Shown in pieces: positions 26,723 to 34,557 of a stretch of DNA of 64,000 nucleotides. Position 1 is the first letter of the stretch. Each line of letters opens with the position of its first letter. The position numbers and the translations under genes were made by a program. Source of the DNA: Mesorhizobium_B sp964242945 (GTDB lineage: Bacteria; Pseudomonadota; Alphaproteobacteria; Rhizobiales; Rhizobiaceae); assembly GCA_964242945.1 (NCBI GenBank), contig CAXTCF010000001.1, positions 1-64,000 on the forward strand. Direction: 5' to 3'. The notes beneath the pieces are model-generated. The model searched no databases. It saw only the letters and a list, made by a program, of their open reading frames with translations, and was not told where the DNA came from.

Positions 26723-26814
26723 CGTGCATCGAGACGAGCCGCGCGGCGACCAGTCTTCGGGTCGCCGGCTGCCATCCTTCTGCGACTGAGCAGGACAGCT
26801 GTCACGACCGTCAG

Positions 26815-27570
26815 CTAGCTTCCACCGCCTGGCTTTTCCGAGATGCCAGTGACGGTGGCCCCAAAGATTTCCTCGAAGGCGCTGCGCAGCGCAACATCAA
26901 AATCCGCCATCGTCACGGGCAGTCCGAGATCGGCCAGGCTCGTGACCCCGTGATCGGCGATGCCGCAGGGCACGATCCCGGCGAAATGCGACAGGTCCGG
27001 CTCCACGTTGATCGCGATGCCGTGGAAGCTGATCCAGCGCCGCAGCCGGATTCCGATGGCGGCGATCTTGTCCTCGGCCGGGATGCCGGGAATGCGCTGG
27101 GGACGGTCCGGCCTCACGACCCAAACGCCGACGCGGTCTTCGCGGCGCTCGCCTTTGACGTTGAAGGCGGCGAGCGTCCGGATGATCCACTCCTCAAGCG
27201 CCGCTACGAAGGCGCGGACATCCGTGCGGCGCCGCTTCAGGTCAAGCATCACGTAAGCGACGCGCTGACCGGGACCGTGGTAGGTGTACTCGCCGCCGCG
27301 CCCCGTTTTGTGGATGGGAAAGCGTTGCGGCGCCAGCAGGTCGCCGTCGCGGGCGCTGGTGCCGGCCGTGTAGAGCGGCGGATGCTCCGCCAGCCAAACG
27401 GCTTCCGGTGCGGTGCCTGCATGGATCGCAGCGGCATGCGCCTCCATCGCGGCGACGGCCTCCTCGTAGGGCAGCAATCCGGGCTGCACGTGCCACGACA
27501 CGGGGGAGGTGCCTGCGGATGGCAGGAAGGCGATATCCAGGGAGTTGCGTGGAACTGGGGGAGCAAGCAT
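26815..27570 (-). CDS. lipB: Octanoyltransferase LipB
   Basis: A 251-residue enzyme that moves octanoyl groups from acyl carrier protein to the lipoyl domains of 2-oxoacid dehydrogenases and GcvH. The family motif GRGGEYTYHGPGQRVAY, the lysine segment DKIAAIGIRLRRWISFHG and the cysteine segment IVPCGIADHGVTSL are intact. I chose the ATG at 27570 (MLAPPVPRNSLDIAF). Longer readings would enter the RIME-like repeat, which ends 15 nt upstream and forms its leader. Confidence 0.95.
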   Translation of the reverse strand: MLAPPVPRNSLDIAFLPSAGTSPVSWHVQPGLLPYEEAVAAMEAHAAAIHAGTAPEAVWLAEHPPLYTAGTSARDGDLLAPQRFPIHKTGRGGEYTYHGPGQRVAYVMLDLKRRRTDVRAFVAALEEWIIRTLAAFNVKGERREDRVGVWVVRPDRPQRIPGIPAEDKIAAIGIRLRRWISFHGIAINVEPDLSHFAGIVPCGIADHGVTSLADLGLPVTMADFDVALRSAFEEIFGATVTGISEKPGGGS

Positions 27571-27584
27571 TGCAACTGAAATTC

Positions 27585-27690
27585 TAAAGCATGTCTCCCG
27601 AAAGTGGGAACCGGTTTCGGGAAAAAGACATGCGCAAAACAAAGAAGCTGAAGCGCGTTGCCTGAGGCCGAAAGGCCGCAACACGCTTTA
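27585..27690 (-). repeat. RIME-like palindromic intergenic element, copy 1
   Basis: An element of about 106 nt with two hairpins. Read towards lipB, it has a GGCC-TTTC-GGCC hairpin closed by GTTGC/GCAAC-like arms. Then comes a long hairpin with outer arms GCATGTC/GACATGC and inner arms TCCCGAAA/TTTCGGGA. Its sequence matches the element at 58023-58127 along its length. It resembles the RIME family of Rhizobiales. It ends 15 nt before the lipB start codon, so it should be part of the lipB leader RNA. Confidence 0.8.
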
Positions 27691-27982
27691 ATCGAGAGCG
27701 CAGCACGGCGGATAGAGCGCTGCGGGCCTGATCCGACCGCGCGTCTCAGGCGAACGAAGCTAAATTACATCTTAGCGTGGTGCGCCTCTGGGAATTACGT
27801 GCGCTAGCGCCAACCGGACTGCCCCAGCATATGGGATCGCTGCCTGGTACAAGCCAGCATGCGGTCGGAGCGATCCAAAGCAGATCAGCGCGCGAGAGAA
27901 AAGCCGCCCTGCCGCCCTTGTTTCACCGGACCCGATTTGCTACAGCCTGCCGCGCCGGCCAGAGCCGGCTTTCTCGTGACGA
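27691..27982 (+). other. Spacer between RIME element and tRNA-Leu
   Basis: I see no convincing gene in this stretch. It contains a small CGCAGC/GCTGCG inverted pair near 27702-27722 and a weak promoter-like TTGTTT with TGCTAC (27918-27943, spacing only 14 nt) that might serve the tRNA. Confidence 0.4.
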
Positions 27983-28067
27983 GCGGTCGTGGCGGAATTG
28001 GTAGACGCGCAGCGTTGAGGTCGCTGTGGGGCAACCCGTGGAAGTTCGAGTCTTCTCGACCGCACCA
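27983..28067 (+). tRNA. tRNA-Leu (anticodon GAG)
   Basis: An 85-nt cloverleaf. The acceptor arm GCGGTCG (27983-27989) pairs with CGACCGC (28057-28063), followed by discriminator A and an encoded CCA (28065-28067). The D arm lies in GGCGGAATTGGTAGACGC. The anticodon stem CAGCG/CGCTG encloses TTGAGGT, giving anticodon GAG, which reads CUU and CUC. There is a variable arm of the leucine type, and GTTCGAG marks the T arm. An integrase gene lies 31 nt downstream, so the 3' end is a likely phage or island attachment site. Confidence 0.96.
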
Positions 28068-28098
28068 TTCACGTTTTAGCATGTCGTAAGCCTCTGTT

Positions 28099-29118
28099 TT
28101 AACTATGCCTTTTTTCAGGTGCGGGCGCTAGCCCTTCTTGGTGCTGGCGAATGGCGTTCCTGATTTTCTCCGACGCCTGTTTCGCCATACGCTTTCGACC
28201 GGCTGTTTTCGTGTAGTGGCTGGCCATTGCACCGCCAGTCCAGCCGAACAGGGCTTCCAGCTCTCCGACCGTCGCGCCCGCTTCCACAGCGCGGGTTGCG
28301 CCGATCTTCCGAACGCCGTGTGCCGTCTTGTTCTTCAGCCCGGCCTGGCGAGCAGCCAGGCGGAAACGGTTGCCGAACGTCTCCTTTGTGAGCGGATGAC
28401 CATTGTCACCAACGATCCAGGCCAAGTCGCCGGTCGGACCCTGCTTCAGTGCTTCCTCCAGCGGCGGCAGGATCGTGATGCTGACCTCCGTGTTTGTCTT
28501 CTCGGTGCGAATGGTCGCAACGCCATCCTTGACGTGCTGCTTGCCGATCTTCACGGCGTCACCCCGGCGTAGGCCGGTATAGAGCAGGACATGGAGCCAA
28601 ACCCGCTCCTTGGTGCCCGGCTTCCATTTCCGTTCATAGGCCGCGACATCCTCCTCGGTCCACGCCGCAAAGCCTTCGTTCTTCGGGCGCGGCGGGTTCT
28701 TCACGCCGGCCGTGGGATCGACCGGGACAAGTTCCGCTTCGAGCGCCCAGCGGAACAGCCCGCGCATCGCGTCGAGGAAGTTCCTTGCCTGCGCCGGGGT
28801 GGCCACACGATCTTCACGGCCGGTGACGATGATCTTGCGCGTGATGGCCTTATAGGCGGCGCTGCCAGCCTTCTTGACCACGCCCTTGAAGATGTTGTCC
28901 CGCTGCCGGCGCGTGGCAGTGGACAGTCCGCGGTAGGTGGACGTCTCCCGGTAGCGGGCAATCAGCCATTCCAAGGTGCTTGTCGCAATGATCCGCTTCT
29001 TGGTCTTCACCGTGCCGAGCGCAGCATGGTAGGCTTCGGCAAACTCCGGTGCGGTCGGCGCCGGCAGGCGGATGCGCGGGCCTTTCCGCAAGCGGCGCGA
29101 TCGCGAATATGTCGGCAT
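28099..29118 (-). CDS. Tyrosine recombinase / phage-type integrase
   Basis: About 339 residues from the ATG at 29118 (MPTYSRSRRLRKGPRIRL). The catalytic domain shows Arg in LLYTGLRRGDAVKIG, the HGVRKIGATRA box (His and second Arg), and the nucleophilic Tyr in GGAMASHYTKTAGR. An N-terminal SAM-like DNA-binding segment is present (RGLSTATRRQRDNIFKG). It faces the tRNA-Leu gene, as integrases usually do. The frame stays open upstream to 29250, but that part lies opposite another ORF and lacks family likeness. The catalytic residues look intact, so it may be active. Confidence 0.85.
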   Translation of the reverse strand: MPTYSRSRRLRKGPRIRLPAPTAPEFAEAYHAALGTVKTKKRIIATSTLEWLIARYRETSTYRGLSTATRRQRDNIFKGVVKKAGSAAYKAITRKIIVTGREDRVATPAQARNFLDAMRGLFRWALEAELVPVDPTAGVKNPPRPKNEGFAAWTEEDVAAYERKWKPGTKERVWLHVLLYTGLRRGDAVKIGKQHVKDGVATIRTEKTNTEVSITILPPLEEALKQGPTGDLAWIVGDNGHPLTKETFGNRFRLAARQAGLKNKTAHGVRKIGATRAVEAGATVGELEALFGWTGGAMASHYTKTAGRKRMAKQASEKIRNAIRQHQEGLAPAPEKRHS

Positions 29119-29341
29119 GGCCTGGTTCCGCGACGATGGAGAGAATGGGCTTGATCGTGTGGCCCTGGTGCAGATGCGTCCGCCGGGCGACATCACGCCG
29201 CCGAACCGGCCGCTGGGGTTGCAAAAGGCCGGTCCCCGGCACGTCGCCATCCCGGCCGATCAGATCAGGACAAAGAGCGTTGTGGAAGTGCTGCACCGCT
29301 GCCACCCGTTCTGGATGACGCGGACACGGCTCTATCCGTGA
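29117..29341 (+). CDS. Short ORF head-to-head with the integrase
   Basis: A 74-residue reading frame with a codon bias like real genes (frequent G/C third positions). It begins MAWFRDDGENGLDRVALV and contains MRPPGDITPPNRPLGLQ and VVEVLHRCHPFWMTRTRLYP. It has no signal peptide or membrane segment. Its start overlaps the chosen integrase start on the other strand, so at most one of the two N-termini can be extended. I recognise no family; it could be antisense noise. Confidence 0.3.
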   Translation: MAWFRDDGENGLDRVALVQMRPPGDITPPNRPLGLQKAGPRHVAIPADQIRTKSVVEVLHRCHPFWMTRTRLYP

Positions 29342-29534
29342 GGCTGGGATCGAAAGCTCAAGTCCTTCAAAGCGCTATTTGCAATGAGGTTTGATGGTTG
29401 TCGCTGCTGCGAGTTTGGCGCGGCTTTTCAAATGGTTGGCCTAGAAGGGCCAACATCTCAACCAAAAATAAGACAATCCTAACCTGTATTAGTCAGCATC
29501 CGCTCGTCTGCCAAAGCGGGCGGTGAGGTCTGAC

Positions 29535-31217
29535 ATGCGGTCCGAGTTACTGGGTCTGGGTGACGCATCACCAGATGCGATGATCTGCGCCGATGCCGAC
29601 GGGTGCATCACATACTGGAATCGGGCCGCGGCATCGATGTTCGGCATCGCGTCTGAGGCCGCGCTCGGCGCATCGCTGGACCTGATCGTTCCCGAACAGA
29701 TGAGAGGTGCCCACGCTGCCGGCATGAAGCGACTCGCACAAGGAGGCGAGCCGCGCATCGTCGGTCGGGTTGTTGAAGTGATCGCGCAGCATGTCGATGG
29801 GCGTATCTTCCCCATCGAGATGTCGCTCGCAAGGTGGGAACGGGACGGCCAGTTGTTCTTCGGGTCGGTGATACGGGACGTGTCGGAGCGGCGCAGAAGC
29901 CAGGACAGGCTCCACCACCTCGCGCATTTCGACCAGTTGACACTGCTGCCCAACAGAACGCTCTTCATCGAAAGGCTTGAAGGGACACTGGCCGGTGCAG
30001 ATGCGGCCACGGTGCTGCTTGTTGATCTCGACCGCTTCAAGGAGGTGAACGATCACCTTGGGCATCAAGCCGGCGACGCGGTGCTTTGCGAAGCCGCAAG
30101 GCGCCTCAAGCAGTGTGTTTCCGCCGCCGACGCGACCGTGGCGCGTATCGGAGGGGACGAGTTCGCCATCATCATGCCGAAGTCGGCAGACTTGTTCGCA
30201 GCATCCTACACCGCCGACACCATCTTGGATGCCTTCGACAATGCGTTCATCTTTGATGAGCGCGAGTGCAAGGTCGGTTGCAGCATCGGGATCGCTTTCG
30301 CGCCGAACGACGGCACGACCACTGCGGAACTGCTGGGCAATGCCGACCTCGCCCTCTACAAAGCCAAGCATGCCGGCGGGCGTCTTGAACTCTTCACGCC
30401 GAGCCTGCGCGCCCGCTCTGCCACGCGGCGGCATATGGAAAAGGAACTCGAACGCGCTGTCGAGCAGCACGAGTTGGAGTTGTTCTACCAGCCTCAGGTT
30501 CGGTTGAGGGACAAGGCGATCATCGGAGCAGAAGCGCTCATGCGATGGCGCCACCCTGAGAGAGGCCTGCTGGCGCCGGCCTCCTTCATCTCCGTTCTGG
30601 AAAGCATGAGGCTGGCGGATGCGGTGGGCCAGTGGGTGCTGAAGCAGGCCTGCATGCAGGCTGCCGCTTGGCAAGACCTCCTTCCGGGCTTCCGCATGGG
30701 CGTGAACTTGTTCGAGGCTCAGGTCCACTCGCCGAGCCTTGCGTCCGACGTACAGCATGCCCTTGCGCTCTTCGGTCTTCCGGCAAGCTGCCTGGAACTG
30801 GAGATCACCGAAAACACAGTGATCGACAAGGATGACGGATGCGTTGCCAGCCTGCGCAGGCTTCGCGACTGCGGCATCTCGCTTGCCTTCGATGACTATG
30901 GCACCGGCTTCGCCTCGCTGAGTCTGCTGAAGCGTTTTCCCCTAAGCCGCCTGAAGATCGACCGGAGCTTCGTGCGCGACATTGCCGTCGATGCAGAGGA
31001 TCAAGCCATTGTGGCGGCGGTCATTTCGCTGGGCAGGCAGTTCAACCTCGGCACGATTGCAGAAGGGATCGAGACGCCGGAGCAGGAGTTGCTTCTTCAG
31101 GCGTGCGGCTGCCAGGAAGCCCAAGGCTATAGATACGGCAAACCCATGGACGCCGCTGCCATGACACACTTTTTTTCGGCGGGTATTCCGCAAGCGGTGC
31201 ACTTGGCTGCACCTTAG
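29535..31217 (+). CDS. PAS-GGDEF-EAL cyclic-di-GMP protein
   Basis: 560 residues, soluble, no membrane segment. An N-terminal PAS domain (about 10-120; SPDAMICADADGCITYWN) is followed by GGDEF (about 130-295) with LPNRTLF and RIGGDEFAII, so the cyclase site is intact. EAL (about 310-550) follows with GAEALMRWRHPERG, DDYGTGFASLSLLKRFP, LKIDRSFV and AEGIETPEQ, which suggests an active phosphodiesterase too. I chose the ATG at 29535 over a GTG at 29523, because GTGAGG sits 6 nt before it. It lies inside the tRNA-Leu island and ends within the palindromic element. Confidence 0.93.
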   Translation: MRSELLGLGDASPDAMICADADGCITYWNRAAASMFGIASEAALGASLDLIVPEQMRGAHAAGMKRLAQGGEPRIVGRVVEVIAQHVDGRIFPIEMSLARWERDGQLFFGSVIRDVSERRRSQDRLHHLAHFDQLTLLPNRTLFIERLEGTLAGADAATVLLVDLDRFKEVNDHLGHQAGDAVLCEAARRLKQCVSAADATVARIGGDEFAIIMPKSADLFAASYTADTILDAFDNAFIFDERECKVGCSIGIAFAPNDGTTTAELLGNADLALYKAKHAGGRLELFTPSLRARSATRRHMEKELERAVEQHELELFYQPQVRLRDKAIIGAEALMRWRHPERGLLAPASFISVLESMRLADAVGQWVLKQACMQAAAWQDLLPGFRMGVNLFEAQVHSPSLASDVQHALALFGLPASCLELEITENTVIDKDDGCVASLRRLRDCGISLAFDDYGTGFASLSLLKRFPLSRLKIDRSFVRDIAVDAEDQAIVAAVISLGRQFNLGTIAEGIETPEQELLLQACGCQEAQGYRYGKPMDAAAMTHFFSAGIPQAVHLAAP

Positions 31218-31350
31218 AGCATCGGACGGTTAATCGCACGCAGTCTGCCGGCCGGGGGCGGGTGCAGGCGTTGTTGTTGGCCTCGGCCGGGCAACAGCCC
31301 GACGCTCGCCCACCGCCTAGCCTGCATCCGATTAACCGTCCGATGCTCTA
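31215..31350. repeat. 136-bp palindromic element with 22-bp perfect terminal inverted repeats
   Basis: The left arm at 31215-31236 (TAGAGCATCGGACGGTTAATCG) is the exact reverse complement of the right arm at 31329-31350, and partial pairing continues for several more bases. The inner 92 nt are GC-rich and hold a further GGCC/GGCCG stem. It begins at the stop codon of the GGDEF-EAL gene and could act as its transcript end. The ends read TAGAGC and GCTCTA, so a TA target is possible. No transposase is encoded; it resembles a MITE. Confidence 0.75.
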
Positions 31351-31729
31351 GCAGCGCATGGTCGTTCGCCAGATATGGAAAAGATCTGGGCGAGCACTTC
31401 GGCGTGGTGCCGACGTCCATGAAAACACTCAAGCCGTTTGCACAAGCCGCCCATCGCTCATCCCTTTCGCTCCCGCGCCTCAGTCCAGTTCCTCAGGTGA
31501 GGGCGTGCAGATGGCCGCCGCATCGGCTCGCCGGAGCTTCATGTTCAGGCGGAGTGGTTATCGTTGCGGCGTTCGAGCTCCAGGCAAACAGCACGCGAAA
31601 ACGACGGCAGAGCAGAGCTGCGTTCAAGCTCGATCGCAACCGCGAAGTGCGTCGCTCCCATGCCGTACCATCAGCTCGTTTGCAGCCTTGCGGACGGCGT
31701 CCTGATCGAACTCATGGCTGAGCATGCGT
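31351..31729. other. Gap without a supported gene
   Basis: Open frames here are short and their codon use looks random. There is no ribosome-binding site, hairpin or family motif that I can defend. It is probably decayed island sequence. Confidence 0.45.
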
Positions 31730-31990
31730 CTATGACGCTTTGTCGAGGGCTTGCCCCAGCCACAACCCGGCAAACGTCAGCGTGGCGGAGTAGGTCGGCT
31801 TGCCCGCTTCATCTCTGACGAGCACCGTGAAGGCTTGCCGGTCCCCATCCTTGGGTACTTCATCCCTGGCAATTGCCGGCAGTGCGCGCATCGCTTCCAA
31901 CCGGACGGTCGCCACGTTGGGCAGCTCCGTTCCTTCCTCGTCCGGGGTGTGGCGTCCATTTTCGAAGATGTCGAAGAAGTAGCGAGGCAT
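31730..31990 (-). CDS. DUF6894 family small protein
   Basis: 86 residues starting MPRYFFDIFENGRHTPDEEG and going on with TELPNVATVRLEAMRALPAI, the pattern of DUF6894 proteins (short M-P-x-Y-F-F-x-I start, then D-x-x-G-T-E-L). These are abundant, unstudied small proteins of Rhizobiales. AGGAG sits 6-10 nt before the ATG at 31990. A paralogue lies at 32128-32361 on the same strand. The function is unknown. Confidence 0.75.
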   Translation of the reverse strand: MPRYFFDIFENGRHTPDEEGTELPNVATVRLEAMRALPAIARDEVPKDGDRQAFTVLVRDEAGKPTYSATLTFAGLWLGQALDKAS

Positions 31991-32127
31991 GCCTGTGCTC
32001 CTGAACCGGGCGGGAGCACGCTTTGTCTCTCTGTCTCGGCTGGCCATTCAGTTGATGCGCCGATGATGTGTTCTGAACTGGCAGAACTGCCCCAGGTTCC
32101 TCAGCGAGGTGGGTCCGCAGATTCCGG

Positions 32128-32361
32128 TCAGTAGCCGTGGTGGTCGGCTTCGAACCGGAGAGAGTACACCGTGTCTCCCGCAGCATCGGCCACCGTCATG
32201 TGCCACGGCCAACCGTTGGCGAGGCCCGTAGCTTCCTGAGCCAAGAGGGCGCCAGCCAAGCGCACAGCCTCAATCCTGACATCCCCGATGCTTCCGAGTT
32301 CGGTGCCCTCGTTGTCAACGATGGCTCGTCCATCCATGATGTGGAAGAAGTAAAGAGGCAT
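32128..32361 (-). CDS. DUF6894 family small protein, second copy
   Basis: 77 residues starting MPLYFFHIMDGRAIVDNEGT with the same layout as the neighbour at 31730-31990, including EGTELGSIGDVRIEAVRLA. The C-terminal MTVADAAGDTVYSLRFEAD is also family-like. GGAG precedes the ATG at 32361. The pair probably arose by an old duplication, because identity is moderate. The function is unknown. Confidence 0.75.
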   Translation of the reverse strand: MPLYFFHIMDGRAIVDNEGTELGSIGDVRIEAVRLAGALLAQEATGLANGWPWHMTVADAAGDTVYSLRFEADHHGY

Positions 32362-32474
32362 GTTCGCTCCATCAGTGAGGCGGGAGCGCGTCGCATCTCT
32401 CAGTCTCGGCAAGCCGTGCAAGGATGCGCCGATGATGACAACTCATCTACGCCATTTTGCTTCCGGCACCATCC

Positions 32475-32834
32475 TTAATTGTTAAGGCGCTGCGCTTTTG
32501 TGTTGCTCGGCGGTTGAATCGACCCGATCGCGCTTGGCTCCAGGCGCAGGGCTTTCAGTCGAGCTTGCTTCGCCTCTCGCTCGGCCCGTTCCTTGGCTAT
32601 GATGGCAGTCGCTACCTGCGTTGTATTGTCGGCTCACGCGCGCTTGGCGGTCCGCGTCCGGGAGGCAGCTTTGATTTTGACCATGAAGCGCGACAACGTT
32701 TCGTGAGGAATCCCTACCAGCCCGGCAACATCTTGGGGGTGGCCGCCGGGCTGAGCCTGCTGACTGTCAGGCAAAGGACGCTCAACAAGCCCGCGAAGAA
32801 CTAGGTCAACCCGATCGCCGGCAAAGAGCGGCAA
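32475..32834 (-). pseudogene. Remnants: HTH-like fragment followed by start-less small ORF
   Basis: On the minus strand, 32834-32634 encodes 66 residues. Part of these (HPQDVAGLVGIPHETLSRFM) resemble the C-terminal helix-turn-helix of Crp/Fnr-type regulators, without a sensor domain. Directly after its TGA, in the same frame, 52 sense codons follow to a TAA at 32475 (ADNTTQVATAIIAKERAERE, then KQARLKALRLEP). This is like small lysine/glutamate-rich proteins of Rhizobiales that normally start MADN, but the TGA stands where the ATG should be. Both pieces look decayed. The flanking 32362-32474 and 32835-33040 hold no gene I can support. Confidence 0.35.
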
Positions 32835-33040
32835 AAAATGCGCTTCATGCAGTGCTGTTGAAACCCAGCACTTTGGGCAGCCGTGCTCCAGAAATGAAGC
32901 ATGCTATGATCCTCGCCGCTGCACTCGGTCTCTCCCTTGCAGCGGGAACCGAAATGATGCGCTTGGCTGAAGTCCTGCTGCATTGAAGCCGTGGGGCTGA
33001 ACGAGCCACACTGTCGGCGCCTTTGCCGGGACGCAGGAGT

Positions 33041-33427
33041 TCAGGCAGCGTCCGTTCTGGATCCGCCGATCCACGCCCACGCCTCTTCTTCCTCTTCCAG
33101 GTCAAACGTCTTGGCCTCAACCGGCGAGAGCGGGCTGAAGACGTTGATCATGGCCCTCGCCCAGGCCGGCGCTCCCACCACCGCATAGTGCCGGACGTGC
33201 GCGCCCGAACGGAGCGTCGTGGCGAAGCTTTCCTTATCGAACACCGCACCCAGCTCGGCACCGTCATAGCCAGGCATGGTCAAGAGGAGATCGATCTTGT
33301 CGAAGCGTTCAAAGGCTGCGGAAACGGTTGAAGCCATGCCCTCGATGTCAGCTTCAGCGATCTTGCCGGTCACCTCGAAAGCTAGAAGGTCGGGACGGTT
33401 GGTCGAGATTTGACTGATGGCGTTCAT
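33041..33427 (-). CDS. SpoIIAA-like / STAS-type domain protein
   Basis: 128 residues forming one domain of the SpoIIAA-like (DUF3478) group. It starts MNAISQISTNRPDLLAFEVT and contains FERFDKIDLLLTMPGYDGAE, then HYAVVGAPAWARAMINVFSP, typical of the lipid- or protein-binding fold of that family. GGGGAG lies about 10 nt before the ATG at 33427. Members are often found in stress islands; the ligand is unknown. Confidence 0.75.
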   Translation of the reverse strand: MNAISQISTNRPDLLAFEVTGKIAEADIEGMASTVSAAFERFDKIDLLLTMPGYDGAELGAVFDKESFATTLRSGAHVRHYAVVGAPAWARAMINVFSPLSPVEAKTFDLEEEEEAWAWIGGSRTDAA

Positions 33428-33632
33428 GGACTGCTTCTCCCCTGAGTTGATCGGTGCGATCTCGGTGACAGAGCTTTGCCAAACTCGTGACCATGCGCAA
33501 GCCGGTCCCCTTGGCAGGGCACTGGCAATGCATTGTTCGTGTCGCTGATCGTCTGGCAGTTCGGACCACGGACGTTTCGCTCGCCGTGCGTGTCAGCGCG
33601 ATGCTGGGCGAGTTAGTGGGGCCTAGTCCGCG

Positions 33633-33869
33633 TCAGTTCATCTGACGCTTCCAGCCGTTGACCCTGAACTCCCCAAGGGCGTCCGTGATGTCGTTGAGTT
33701 GAGCAAGCCCCTGGAAGGACAGCGTAAACTTCTGCGTTCCAGGTTTGGCGGCTTCCATTGGAATAGCCACGAAACCCTGATCGCCATTTTTCCTACCCGC
33801 CGCCAGCGTGCAGCGCAAATCTGGAAATCGCATTTGCAAGAATGCATCCGCCTTTTTCCAGCACGTCAT
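33633..33869 (-). CDS. Hypothetical small protein
   Basis: 78 residues. The C-terminal part (FTLSFQGLAQLNDITDALGE, then FRVNGWKRQMN) reads like a real folded domain. The first 12 residues lie opposite the decayed methylase, so the true start may be the ATG at 33833 (MRFPDLRCTLAAG). No clear ribosome-binding site is seen for either. I recognise no family. It sits in the island. Confidence 0.4.
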   Translation of the reverse strand: MTCWKKADAFLQMRFPDLRCTLAAGRKNGDQGFVAIPMEAAKPGTQKFTLSFQGLAQLNDITDALGEFRVNGWKRQMN

Positions 33870-33899
33870 CAGGGAAGGCCGCGCCAGCTGGCATCATGA

Positions 33900-34256
33900 C
33901 GAGGACATCGTCTGCTGGAAGATGTTCACGAGCGGCTGGCCGGTGTCGTGATCGAGTGCCTGGACTGGCAGGCATTTATCGCGCGCTACGACACGCTTGA
34001 TACGCCGTTCTGCCTGGACCCGCCCTACTACGGGAACGAGGACGACTACGGTCGCGGATTGTCCAGCCGCGATCAGTTCGCAGCGATGGCAAGCGCGCTG
34101 GGCGGCATCCGCGGCCGCTTCGTGCTTTCGCTAAACGATCTGCCGGAGGTGCGCGAGATCTTCGCCGCTTTCGAGTTCCAGGCCGTGGACTTGTCTTATC
34201 GGATCAGCGGAGGAGTCACTGCGGCGCGCGAGGTGATCATCACTGCCCGCGCCTGA
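33900..34256 (+). pseudogene. Truncated D12-class (phage-type) adenine DNA methyltransferase
   Basis: The C-terminal half of a Dam-like D12 methylase. HERLAGVVIECLDWQAFIAR is followed by the catalytic motif PFCLDPPYYGNEDDYG and by LSLNDLPEVREIFAAFEFQ, ending AAREVIITARA. A TGA at 33897-33899 closes the frame upstream. The first half, with the SAM-binding FxGxG motif, is not present in any frame nearby. It is therefore a remnant of a prophage or similar element, presumably inactive. Confidence 0.75.
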
Positions 34257-34557
34257 GCCGTTTGGATCGCCCATCAAGTTGAGCCCCAAGAAATGCCCCT
34301 TAATGTGCGCCAAATAAATCCTTAAGGCTCGCAAACCCTTGCGGCGCATGGTGTGGTGAAAGGTGCGTTTGCGTCCTCGACCGCACTCTCGTTACAGATC
34401 CTCTCCTGATCCGATTTCTCGGCGCCCGCGTGCGAAATGCCGCACGTCAATTTCATGCAGGAAGCCGTCCGCTTGCGTGTTGCCAGGGCGCGCGGCATGC
34501 TGTTGAACGGCCTGCACATCCCGGCACCGCATGGCGCCTCGAACCGCGGAGGCGCGT
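34257..34557. other. Island/core junction region with possible attachment repeat
   Basis: No gene is seen. CTCGACCGCAC at 34376-34386 repeats the tRNA-Leu 3' tail at 28055-28065, and core genes begin at 34558, so this is the likely right end of the island. The remaining sequence should carry the mgtE promoter; I find no strong match. Confidence 0.4.

Larger units (their letters stand above)
28055..34386. mobile_element. Candidate integrative element at tRNA-Leu (degraded)
   Basis: The region starts at the tRNA-Leu 3' end with an adjacent tyrosine integrase and ends near an 11-nt exact copy of the tRNA tail (CTCGACCGCAC at 28055-28065 and 34376-34386). In between are accessory genes only: PAS-GGDEF-EAL, a palindromic element, two DUF6894 genes, a SpoIIAA-like gene, a truncated phage-type methylase and remnants. 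Gene density is low and several frames are broken. The short repeat is weak proof of the right end; the left end and integrase are firm. Confidence 0.5.
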
